DNA of 6,750 nucleotides. Source: Actinomycetota bacterium. Its GTDB lineage: Bacteria > Actinomycetota > Actinomycetes > Nanopelagicales > Nanopelagicaceae. A program made the translations under genes and the position numbers. Numbering within the stretch: position 1 is the stretch's first letter; each line of letters starts with the position of its first letter. Shown here piece after piece: positions 1 to 5,646 of this stretch. The notes under the pieces were generated by a model. That model was not told where the DNA came from. It made no database searches and saw only the letters and a program-made list of their open reading frames with translations. Location of the stretch: contig CANCUC010000047.1 of NCBI GenBank assembly GCA_947381255.1, forward strand, positions 1-6,750, written 5' to 3'.

Positions 1-2291
1 CGGGTCAGCCCCTCTCCCCCCATCATCTGAATGTAGCTCCATGAAATCGGCAAAATTCCAGCAGAACCAAATGGTGCAGAACTAACTGGACCAGGTCCGG
101 TTGGAGAACCCACTGTTAAATCAAGCGGATGATTGGGAAGGTACGGCGCCAAGTGCGCTCGAGAAATAACTGGACCAACTCCCGGTCCTCCTCCACCATG
201 TGGAATGCAGAAAGTTTTGTGAAGATTTAAGTGCGATACATCTGCACCAAATTTTCCAGGCTGAGCAAGACCAACCAGTGCATTGAGATTTGCGCCATCG
301 ACGTAAACCTGTCCCCCAGCATCGTGAACGAGTCCACAAATTTCAGAGATCGCTTCCTCAAATACGCCATGAGTAGATGGATAGGTAACCATCAGAGCAG
401 CTAACCGATCTCCGTACTCACCAATCTTGGCCTTCATATCATCGACCGAAACGTTTCCAGCAGCGTCGCAGGCAACCACGACAACTTTCATTCCTGCCAT
501 CACCGCACTTGCGGCATTTGTTCCATGCGCGCTCGAAGGAATGAGGCAGATATCTCGATCTGTCGAACCATTCGAATCCAAATAGTTTCGAATTGCTAGC
601 AAACCAGCAAACTCACCTTGTGAACCAGCATTTGGCTGAAGCGATACAGCGTCATAACCAGTAATCGCGATCAACCAATCAGAAAGTTCTTGAATCAAAC
701 GTCTAAAACCTAAACTCTGATTTGCGGGAGCAAATGGATGCAACGAGGCGAATTCTGGCCAAGTGACCGGAATCATCTCTGTCGTCGCATTGAGCTTCAT
801 TGTGCAAGAGCCCAGCGGAATCATGCTGCGATCGAGTGCTAGATCGCGATCGGCAAGGGTACGGATATAACGCAGCATTGAAGTTTCAGAGTGAAAAGCG
901 GAGAAAATTCGGTGCGTCAAAAACTTTGTAGATCGCGATAAGGCAGCAGGAAGAAGGGACACAGAAGAATCCGCAACCGCTCCAAAAATTTCTAATAGAT
1001 CTGAAATATCTCGGTCAGTCACTGTTTCATCGAGGGAGATTCCAACACTCTCATCTGAAATCCTTCGAAGATTTATGCCTCGCGTGATGGCACTCTTAAG
1101 AATCTCATCCGCATTAAGCTGCGAGACGACGAAGGTGTCAAAGACTTCCCCTTGAGCAACCTTCAAGCCTGCCTTCGCAAGAGATGCCCGTAGGGCGTGA
1201 GTGTTCTTACGAATTCGTGTGGCAATCGCGGTCAACCCTTCAGGGCCGTGCCACATCGCATAAAAGCCAGACATAACAGCTAGTAGAACTTGTGCAGTAC
1301 AGATGTTAGATGTCGCCTTATCGCGTCGAATATGTTGTTCGCGTGTTTGAAGTGCTAACCGGTAAGCGGGATTGCCGTGCACATCAACGCTCTGTCCTAC
1401 AAGTCGTCCAGGAATAGATCGCTCTAATCCCTGACGTACCGCCATGAAACCAGCATGCGGTCCGCCAAATCCCATTGGTACACCAAAACGTTGTGCAGAT
1501 CCAACTGCAACATCGGCCTGATACTCCCCCGGTGACTTGTAGAGAGTCAAAGAAAGTAGATCACAAGCAACAATCGCGAGAGCACCAACTTTATGTATCA
1601 GCGCAATGGAGTCTTCGAGATTAAAAACTTCGCCATATGTCGAGGCGTGCGCGAGGATCGCTCCGAAAATTGCATCTTCAGTTTCCGGCAAAGTGTTTGC
1701 GCTACCTTCAATGATGGCAATCTTTAGCGGCTTTGCGCGAGTATGAATGACAGCTTTGATATGCGGATGTAGATGAGAATCGATAAAAAACGCAGCGTCA
1801 TCACTGCCCGACCAGACGCGCCTTGCAAGAGTCATCGCTTCAGCGGCCGCCGTGGCCTCATCCAACATAGAAGCATTTGCGATTGGCAACCCAGTTAGAT
1901 CTCCAACAACTGTTTGGAATGCAAAAATCGCTTCAAGGCGACCTTGACTAATTTCAGGTTGGTAAGGGGTATACGCCGTGTACCAAGCGGGATTTTCCAA
2001 AATATTTCTTAGAACAACCGGCGGCGTGATAGTTCCATAATATCCAGTGCCAATGTAGGAACGGAAAACTTTATTCTCCGCCGCGTAACCCTTGAGTTTT
2101 TCGATTGCAGCTACCTCAGAGAGGGCGTGCGGCAAGAGATCTGCCAATTTTTCACGCATTGCAATATTCTCTGGAACTACCTTGCCAATCAATCCATCTA
2201 AAGAACTCTCACCAAGTTCGGCGAGCATCTGATCAACATCTCTTTGGTCTGGCCCAATATGGCGATCTACAAAGTTCTCGCGGACTGACAC
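1..2291 (-). CDS. gcvP: Glycine dehydrogenase (decarboxylating), P-protein of the glycine cleavage system; C-terminus cut off by window edge
   Basis: PLP enzyme that decarboxylates glycine and passes the aminomethyl group to the lipoyl arm of GcvH, in the cytoplasm. I translated the minus strand: 763 codons are open without a stop to the left edge, so roughly 190 residues are missing compared with the family's usual 940-960. Visible landmarks are FVDRHIGP (residues 7-14), GTGYYGTITPPVVLRNILEN (81-100), the NASMLDEATAAAEAM stretch, RLALQTREQHIRRDKATSN, PLGSCTMKLN opening the second half (Lys499), and the PLP site LHKTFCIPHGGGGPGVGP with Schiff-base Lys692 (codon 216-218). Both halves of the pseudo-duplicated protein are present and intact. 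The GTG start at 2291 is chosen because AGGGGG lies 5 bases upstream and the conserved N-terminus begins at once. It lies 49 bases after the second MerR gene and away from gcvH, as in mycobacteria. No glycine riboswitch fits in the gap. Confidence 0.97.
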   Translation of the reverse strand, partial: MSVRENFVDRHIGPDQRDVDQMLAELGESSLDGLIGKVVPENIAMREKLADLLPHALSEVAAIEKLKGYAAENKVFRSYIGTGYYGTITPPVVLRNILENPAWYTAYTPYQPEISQGRLEAIFAFQTVVGDLTGLPIANASMLDEATAAAEAMTLARRVWSGSDDAAFFIDSHLHPHIKAVIHTRAKPLKIAIIEGSANTLPETEDAIFGAILAHASTYGEVFNLEDSIALIHKVGALAIVACDLLSLTLYKSPGEYQADVAVGSAQRFGVPMGFGGPHAGFMAVRQGLERSIPGRLVGQSVDVHGNPAYRLALQTREQHIRRDKATSNICTAQVLLAVMSGFYAMWHGPEGLTAIATRIRKNTHALRASLAKAGLKVAQGEVFDTFVVSQLNADEILKSAITRGINLRRISDESVGISLDETVTDRDISDLLEIFGAVADSSVSLLPAALSRSTKFLTHRIFSAFHSETSMLRYIRTLADRDLALDRSMIPLGSCTMKLNATTEMIPVTWPEFASLHPFAPANQSLGFRRLIQELSDWLIAITGYDAVSLQPNAGSQGEFAGLLAIRNYLDSNGSTDRDICLIPSSAHGTNAASAVMAGMKVVVVACDAAGNVSVDDMKAKIGEYGDRLAALMVTYPSTHGVFEEAISEICGLVHDAGGQVYVDGANLNALVGLAQPGKFGADVSHLNLHKTFCIPHGGGGPGVGPVISRAHLAPYLPNHPLDLTVGSPTGPGPVSSAPFGSAGILPISWSYIQMMGGEGLT

Positions 2292-2296
2292 GTAAT

Positions 2297-2326
2297 CCCC
2301 CTAATGCGTAAATACATCCCTAGGGG
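2297..2326 (-). promoter_or_regulatory. gcvP ribosome binding site inside a predicted hairpin
   Basis: The Shine-Dalgarno AGGGGG (2297-2302) sits 5 bases before the GTG start of gcvP. Read as mRNA, CCCCUA (2321-2326) pairs perfectly with UAGGGG (2298-2303). Inside the 17-base loop, AUGU and GCAU can form four more pairs around a 6-base loop, leaving a GGG bulge. The stem would mask nearly the whole ribosome binding site. No U-run follows, so this is not a standard terminator. The pairing is seen in the sequence; translational control is inference. Confidence 0.45.
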
Positions 2327-2340
2327 AAGGATAAAGAGTT

Positions 2341-2844
2341 TTAAGCGCCTTTGCGCTTTCTGCGCTGTGCCAACTCATCATTAGTGGATGTGACAATGGA
2401 CCCATCCTCAGCGGATTCCCCTTGGAGCGTTGCGAGAGAGCCTTCGACTTCGGTCCAAACCTTGTTAATCGCAATTCCAAATACCCCTTGACCACCCTGT
2501 AGCAAGTCGATGATCTCATCTGGGCTAGCGCATTCGTAGATGGAGACGCCATCGCTCATAAGAGTCATGCTCTCAAGATCCGCTACTCCCCTTTTGCGAA
2601 GATGCTCCACTGCGGTACGAATATTTTGAAGTGATACCCCAGTATCAAGAAGGCGCTTCACAATTTTCAAAACGAGAATATCCCGGAAGCTATATAAGCG
2701 CTGCGAGCCCGAACCGGCTGCGCTCTTAATTGTTGGAAGAACTAATTCAGTACGTGCCCAATAGTCGAGCTGACGGTATGTGATTCCAGCAGCAACGCAT
2801 GCCGTGGCTCCGCGATAACCTACTTCTGAGGTTGCTTCACTCAT
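2341..2844 (-). CDS. MerR-family transcriptional regulator, Rv1830 (ResR/McdR)-like
   Basis: A 167-residue DNA-binding protein. The N-terminal MerR winged helix (about 10-85) contains GITYRQLDYWARTELVLPTI (20-39), SAAGSGSQRLYSFRDILVLK (41-60) and IVKRLLDTGVSLQNIRTAVE (61-80). A conserved C-terminal segment has SDGVSIYEC (97-105) and DLLQGGQGVFGIA (113-125), followed by a basic tail RRKRKGA. This closely resembles my recollection of M. tuberculosis Rv1830, reported as a growth/division regulator acting on whiB2 and linked to antibiotic resilience (resR); whether that role holds here is inference. The protein lacks the metal-binding cysteine pattern of classical sensors (only Cys16 and Cys105). 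The ATG at 2844 starts just before the conserved GYRG motif, with only a weak GAGA upstream. It has its own 128-base leader, so it may be transcribed separately from the upstream genes, and it is followed by gcvP. Confidence 0.92.
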   Translation of the reverse strand: MSEATSEVGYRGATACVAAGITYRQLDYWARTELVLPTIKSAAGSGSQRLYSFRDILVLKIVKRLLDTGVSLQNIRTAVEHLRKRGVADLESMTLMSDGVSIYECASPDEIIDLLQGGQGVFGIAINKVWTEVEGSLATLQGESAEDGSIVTSTNDELAQRRKRKGA

Positions 2845-2864
2845 CGCTATCTCTATTCTTCATA

Positions 2865-2891
2865 CTTCGGGGAAGGCCGAAGGGGATCGGC
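2865..2891 (-). other. Two overlapping, mutually exclusive hairpins in the leader of the second MerR gene
   Basis: CTTCGG (2865-2870) and CCGAAG (2877-2882) form a 6-bp inverted repeat with a 6-base loop. GCCGA (2876-2880) and TCGGC (2887-2891) form a 5-bp repeat, also with a 6-base loop. Bases 2876-2882 are shared, so only one structure can form at a time. They end about 20 bases before the ATG at 2844. No poly-U tract follows either stem. The repeats are seen directly; a switching role is speculation. Confidence 0.35.
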
Positions 2892-2899
2892 ACCTCATA

Positions 2900-2928
2900 A
2901 GAGTAGAACTCTGGCCCCGGAAAATCAC
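2900..2928 (-). promoter_or_regulatory. Weak candidate promoter for the second MerR gene
   Basis: On the minus strand GTGATT (2923-2928) and TACTCT (2900-2905) are separated by 17 bases. Each matches only three positions of the -35 and -10 consensus, although the -10 keeps the key T, A and final T. It lies in the 128-base gap, the longest in the window, so a promoter is expected here. The exact boxes are uncertain. Confidence 0.22.
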
Positions 2929-2941
2929 TGCACGACACGAG

Positions 2942-2964
2942 AAACTTTAAACCTTTACTTGAGG
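2942..2964. promoter_or_regulatory. AT-rich candidate operator upstream of the second MerR gene
   Basis: The plus strand reads AAACTTTAAACC then TTTACTTGAGG. CTTTA occurs twice with an 8-base period (2945-2949 and 2953-2957). One end, CCTCAAG on the minus strand, equals a half-site of the MerR-family SoxR operator as I recall it, but the other half is not symmetric. It lies just downstream of the DUF151/BFN stop and about 98-120 bases before the MerR start. Autoregulation is common among MerR proteins and would fit, but this is inference. Confidence 0.28.
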
Positions 2965-2972
2965 CTTAGGTC

Positions 2973-3440
2973 CTATGAAGCGAAATCGTCGGGATTGATC
3001 TGATCTAGAAACTCCCGAAACTTCTCAACCTCATCCTCAGATTGATCCGGAATCTCAATTCCCGCCTTCTCAAAGAGCGAATCTGAGGCGGTAATCGCCG
3101 CTCCAGCCCTCAGAGCAAGTGCGATGGCATCACTTGGACGGGCGGAGATGGTCACTCCCCCGGTGAGATGTAGTTCAGCGAAGAAGACCCCATCAACCAA
3201 ATCGGTAATCTCCACACGAGTAACATCAGCGTGCAAAATTTGTAGGACTGAGGTGAAAAGATCATGCGTCAGAGGCCTACTAGGAATCAAACCTTGTTGA
3301 GCGAAGGCAATCGCCGAAGCTTCGACAGCTCCAACCCAGATTGGAAGGTATCGAACCCCATCAATCTCCTTAAGCAGGACGATAGGTTGGTTTGATGGCA
3401 TTTCAATTCGAACGCCAACGACCTCAACAGGAACACCCAT
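2973..3440 (-). CDS. DUF151 / bifunctional nuclease (BFN) domain protein, Rv1829-like
   Basis: A 155-residue single-domain protein of the BFN (DUF151) family; some homologues are reported to have nuclease activity, but the role in actinobacteria is not settled. Family marks are RYLPIWVGAVEASAIAFAQQ (30-49), SRPLTHDL (54-61), VFFAELHL (85-92) and SARPSDAIALALRAGAAI (99-116), with a C-terminal DEVEKFREFLDQINPDDF (136-153) that closely matches what I recall of M. tuberculosis Rv1829. The acidic linker before DEVEKF is shorter here (roughly PDQSE). No signal peptide or membrane segment is visible, so it is probably cytoplasmic. It starts 8 bases after the ftsR stop with only a weak purine-rich stretch (GCGAGA), suggesting translation coupled to ftsR. 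Its fixed place between two MerR regulators suggests a shared process, but the function is unknown. Confidence 0.9.
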   Translation of the reverse strand: MGVPVEVVGVRIEMPSNQPIVLLKEIDGVRYLPIWVGAVEASAIAFAQQGLIPSRPLTHDLFTSVLQILHADVTRVEITDLVDGVFFAELHLTGGVTISARPSDAIALALRAGAAITASDSLFEKAGIEIPDQSEDEVEKFREFLDQINPDDFAS

Positions 3441-3448
3441 GATTCTCG

Positions 3449-4162
3449 CTACTTGGCGCGATGTAAGCCGGCGCGAACCAATGCTGCATGTAGCTTCACA
3501 GAGAGGGAGGCCAACTCATTGGCGACCTCTTCAGCGCGAGCCTTGGCATCTGAACTCTTCTGGCGAAGGATGGGAGTAATAACCTGTTCGACCAGACCGA
3601 TCTCGCGGTCCGCTGCAGATTTAAAGGAACGCAGATGGCGGGCTTCAATTCCGAAGGCAGCGATTGAGGCAATTGTGCGAGCCACGGCCAGGGCATCAGC
3701 ATCGTAATAACGACCGCGGATCGCAATTAATCCAAAGGATTCAACTTCAGTAAGTTGCTCCTCGTTTAAACCAGAAGATTCAAGAAGCTCGGCGCGTGAA
3801 AGGCGGAGCTCGCTCTCTCCTGCAAAGTGAGCTGGAGCAAATTCACCATCGACAGTTGCTAGGCGCGGAGTTGGGGTGCCGCCAGGTAGGGCTGAAGGCT
3901 CAAGGCCGCGATCAAGCGCATCTAGATTCTCCTTGATGACCCGAAGCGGAAGATACTGATCGCGCTGAGCGGTAAGCACATAACGGAGGCGTTCGAGATC
4001 GACGCCGGTAAATTTACGATAACCAGATGGGGTTCTCTGTGGCTCAATGAGTCCTTCTGACTCCAAGAAGCGAATCTTTGAGATGGTGATATCCGGAAAA
4101 TCGCCACGCAACTTACCTAAAACTTCTCCGATGCTTAAGTACGCACGTGCTGGAACCGCCAT
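3449..4162 (-). CDS. ftsR: MerR-family regulator, FtsR-type (Rv1828 homologue)
   Basis: A 237-residue regulator. Its N-terminal MerR domain (about 8-84) includes YLSIGEVLGKLRGDFPDITI (8-27), SKIRFLESEGLIEPQRTPSG (28-47), YRKFTGVDLERLRYVLTAQR (48-67) and DQYLPLRVIKENLDAL (68-83). A linker (85-118) leads to a second alpha-helical domain (119-237) with a second HTH-like segment, LSRAELLESSGLNEEQLTEV (121-140). The corynebacterial relative FtsR controls ftsZ, and Rv1828 is its mycobacterial counterpart; the same target here is inferred. No cysteine occurs in the whole protein, which argues against metal or thiol sensing. The ATG overlaps the garA stop by one base (TGATG) and is preceded by AAGGGAAGG, so the two genes are translationally coupled. 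The downstream DUF151/BFN gene follows after 8 bases. Confidence 0.9.
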   Translation of the reverse strand: MAVPARAYLSIGEVLGKLRGDFPDITISKIRFLESEGLIEPQRTPSGYRKFTGVDLERLRYVLTAQRDQYLPLRVIKENLDALDRGLEPSALPGGTPTPRLATVDGEFAPAHFAGESELRLSRAELLESSGLNEEQLTEVESFGLIAIRGRYYDADALAVARTIASIAAFGIEARHLRSFKSAADREIGLVEQVITPILRQKSSDAKARAEEVANELASLSVKLHAALVRAGLHRAK

Positions 4163-4623
4163 CAGTTTGCCCTTCCCTTAAAGTATGTCAATCTAAATTT
4201 TCCAATTTGAATCTCATCACCGACTGCAAGATTCGATTCCTTAATTTGATGTGCATTGAGATAACTACCATTCAAACTTCCACAATCCTGTACCGCAAAA
4301 TCTCCCTTTGTTGACCTGGAAATTTTTGCGTGTACTCGAGAGACCGTTACATCATCCAGAAAAATATCGCTCTTGGGGTCGCGACCGATCGAAGTTTCAT
4401 CGGAATCTATAAGGAAGCGAGCTCCACGATTTGCTCCGGCGATAACAATTAACATCGCTGAATTCTTGGGAAGTTGACTTACGATCTCGCGCTCTTCACT
4501 TGAGAGAAAAGTATAAATTTCTTCAAGTGGACGCGGTTTTGGAACTGACCGTAAAGCAGATAAATGAATGGTGGAAGTTAAATCGCGTTCTACAGGATCC
4601 TTGGGAGCTTGTGAATCGTTCAT
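4162..4623 (-). CDS. garA: GarA/OdhI-type FHA-domain regulator of 2-oxoglutarate metabolism
   Basis: A 153-residue cytoplasmic phosphothreonine-binding protein. The C-terminal FHA domain (about 57-150) shows SIGRDPKSDIFLDDVTVSRV (78-97), with phosphopeptide-binding Arg81, Ser95 and His98, then GSLNGSYLN (115-123) and GDEIQIGKFRL (135-145), a very close match to GarA/OdhI. In those proteins a phosphorylated N-terminal ETTS motif binds the protein's own FHA domain and switches off inhibition of 2-oxoglutarate dehydrogenase and effects on glutamate enzymes. Here the corresponding stretch is ERDLTSTIHL (12-21), so Thr16, Ser17 or Thr18 are candidate acceptors, but ETTSVF itself is absent. A longer linker (about 30-55) joins it to the FHA domain. 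I chose the ATG at 4623 over an in-frame ATG 36 bases upstream because a strong AGGGAGGGGGAGAA lies immediately before it. The stop overlaps the ftsR start. Confidence 0.9.
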   Translation of the reverse strand: MNDSQAPKDPVERDLTSTIHLSALRSVPKPRPLEEIYTFLSSEEREIVSQLPKNSAMLIVIAGANRGARFLIDSDETSIGRDPKSDIFLDDVTVSRVHAKISRSTKGDFAVQDCGSLNGSYLNAHQIKESNLAVGDEIQIGKFRLTYFKGRAN

Positions 4624-4637
4624 TTCTCCCCCTCCCT
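4624..4637 (-). promoter_or_regulatory. Strong ribosome binding site that decides the garA start
   Basis: The minus strand reads AGGGAGGGGGAGAA directly before ATG at 4623. An in-frame ATG at 4659 has no such site and would add 12 residues encoded by the leader and ribosome-binding-site sequence, including GGGE. The longer start is therefore unlikely. Confidence 0.8.
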
Positions 4638-4644
4638 TAAGACC

Positions 4645-4663
4645 GAGATTAACCCTCAATCTC
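4645..4663. repeat. Short inverted repeat in the garA leader
   Basis: GAGATT (4645-4650) and AATCTC (4658-4663) are perfect inverted repeats around a 7-base centre. In the garA transcript this could be a 6-bp hairpin just upstream of the ribosome binding site, or the repeat could be a DNA operator. No U-run follows it, so it is not a terminator. The role is unknown. Confidence 0.4.
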
Positions 4664-4681
4664 TATCTTGACTAGAGGCTG

Positions 4682-4710
4682 ACACTATTGATGGGGAGAG
4701 GAAAAATCAA
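4682..4710 (-). promoter_or_regulatory. Candidate promoter for the garA-ftsR-DUF151/BFN group
   Basis: TTGATT (4705-4710) and TAGTGT (4682-4687) on the minus strand are spaced by exactly 17 bases. The -35 keeps TTGA and the -10 keeps T, A and the final T. The -35 overlaps the gcvH stop codon. Transcription would begin near 4675, giving a leader of about 50 bases that contains the 4645-4663 repeat. It is a weak match, supported mainly by its place in an 83-base gap within an otherwise very compact gene run. Confidence 0.3.
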
Positions 4711-5084
4711 GCCGTCAAAGTTTCATATTCTGTGTTAGAGAGTAACTCTGTTGCGCTCTCTGTAAGAGAAATTTCTGCGATCCAACCTGCATTGTATGGA
4801 TCTTGGTTAATCAATTCTGGAGTTGTATCAAGTGCGGAGTTGACAGCGGTGATGGTTCCTGTAAGTGGTGAGTAAATTTCAGAGACAGATTTTGTCGATT
4901 CAACCTCTCCACAAACTTCACCGGCTCGCACGCTCTGTCCCACCTTAGGAAGTTGAATGTAGACAATGTCTCCAAGTGCACCTTGCGCGAAATCGGTAAT
5001 TCCAATTTGAAAGGTGCCAGCTTGATTTTCACGAATCCACTCATGCTCTTTGGTGTATTGCAAATCTGCAGGAACGTTAGACAT
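4707..5084 (-). CDS. gcvH: Glycine cleavage system H protein (lipoyl carrier)
   Basis: A 125-residue carrier whose lipoyl-lysine shuttles the aminomethyl group between the P, T and L proteins of glycine cleavage. Visible are LQYTKEHEWIR (8-18), IGITDFAQGALGDIVYIQLP (27-46), and the lipoylation site GEVESTKSVSEIYSP (59-73) with Lys65, followed by INQDPYNAGWIAEI (92-105). The length is normal for the family and the protein looks complete. The ATG at 5084 has AGGGAGA about 5 bases upstream and overlaps the end of the phosphatidyltransferase gene by 8 bases (ATGTCTAA), so translation is probably coupled to it. Its partner gcvP lies about 2.4 kb downstream on the same strand; gcvT is not in the window. 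Confidence 0.97.
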   Translation of the reverse strand: MSNVPADLQYTKEHEWIRENQAGTFQIGITDFAQGALGDIVYIQLPKVGQSVRAGEVCGEVESTKSVSEIYSPLTGTITAVNSALDTTPELINQDPYNAGWIAEISLTESATELLSNTEYETLTA

Positions 5085-5646
5085 GGATTCTCCCTTTATA
5101 ACTTAGAGCAATTTTTGAGTAATCAACCGCTGCTAGAAGGTACAGCCCTATCCCCCAGATGGCAAACCCCCATCCAAAGGAATGAGCGAACGTTCCCCAA
5201 GAACTCTTGCTGCTTAAGAGGAGAAAAGGAAAGGCATATAAGAGATTGAAGGTTGCGGTCTTGCCGAGGAAGGTAACGACAAATACTTGGCCGCTTCGTC
5301 TCCGGTAGAAAGCCAATAATAAGAGCATATAAATATCGCGTACAGCGAGAACTCCGACCATCCACCAAGGAATGTAATGCTTTAGTGCGAGCCCAATAAC
5401 TGTTGCAGCGATATAGAAACGATCAATCGTTGGATCCATTGCGGCGCCAAGTTTCGATTCCTGATGTAGCCATCTGGCAACTTTGCCGTCAAAGTAATCG
5501 GTCCAGGCGCCAATGGCCAGAACCAAATAACTCCAACCTTTGAGATTTTCGCCAAGTAAGAGCCAGAGGAAGAGCGGAACACCGCAGGCGCGGATGAGCG
5601 TCAAGAAGTTCGGAATTGTTAAAACTTCCTTCTTGGAGAGCGTCAT
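5077..5646 (-). CDS. CDP-alcohol phosphatidyltransferase, PgsA2-like membrane enzyme
   Basis: A 189-residue integral membrane enzyme that displaces CMP from CDP-diacylglycerol with an alcohol-phosphate acceptor to make a phospholipid. The family signature D-x2-DG-x2-AR-x8-G-x3-D-x3-D is perfect: Asp50, Asp53, Gly54, Ala57, Arg58, Gly67, Asp71 and Asp75, the metal-binding and catalytic residues. About six hydrophobic segments are visible (roughly 11-31, 37-50, 74-90, 92-114, 129-145 and 158-175), as expected. The substrate cannot be read from the sequence: phosphatidylglycerophosphate or cardiolipin synthesis is most likely, since the position beside gcvH and garA mirrors mycobacterial pgsA2. 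Its ATG directly follows the der stop (TAGATG) and uses an AAGAGGA site inside the der 3' end; its own 3' end overlaps gcvH by 8 bases. Confidence 0.9.
   Translation of the reverse strand: MTLSKKEVLTIPNFLTLIRACGVPLFLWLLLGENLKGWSYLVLAIGAWTDYFDGKVARWLHQESKLGAAMDPTIDRFYIAATVIGLALKHYIPWWMVGVLAVRDIYMLLLLAFYRRRSGQVFVVTFLGKTATFNLLYAFPFLLLSSKSSWGTFAHSFGWGFAIWGIGLYLLAAVDYSKIALSYKGRIHV

Noticed and set aside
2105..2311. A plus-strand open frame across the gcvP start
   Set aside because: It is antisense to the conserved GcvP N-terminus and has no recognisable features.
2292..2340. Glycine riboswitch or rho-independent terminator before gcvP
   Set aside because: The gap is too short for a glycine aptamer, and the hairpin is followed by the ribosome site rather than a U-run.
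2837..2863. Eight-codon upstream reading frame overlapping the second MerR start
   Set aside because: It has no convincing ribosome binding site and is short enough to occur by chance; no run of regulatory codons is seen.
3453..3707. An 84-codon plus-strand open frame
   Set aside because: Antisense shadow of the ftsR 3' half, with no domain of its own.
4624..4659. Longer garA start at 4659
   Set aside because: The extra 12 residues would be encoded by the leader and the strong ribosome binding site itself; the ATG at 4623 fits far better.
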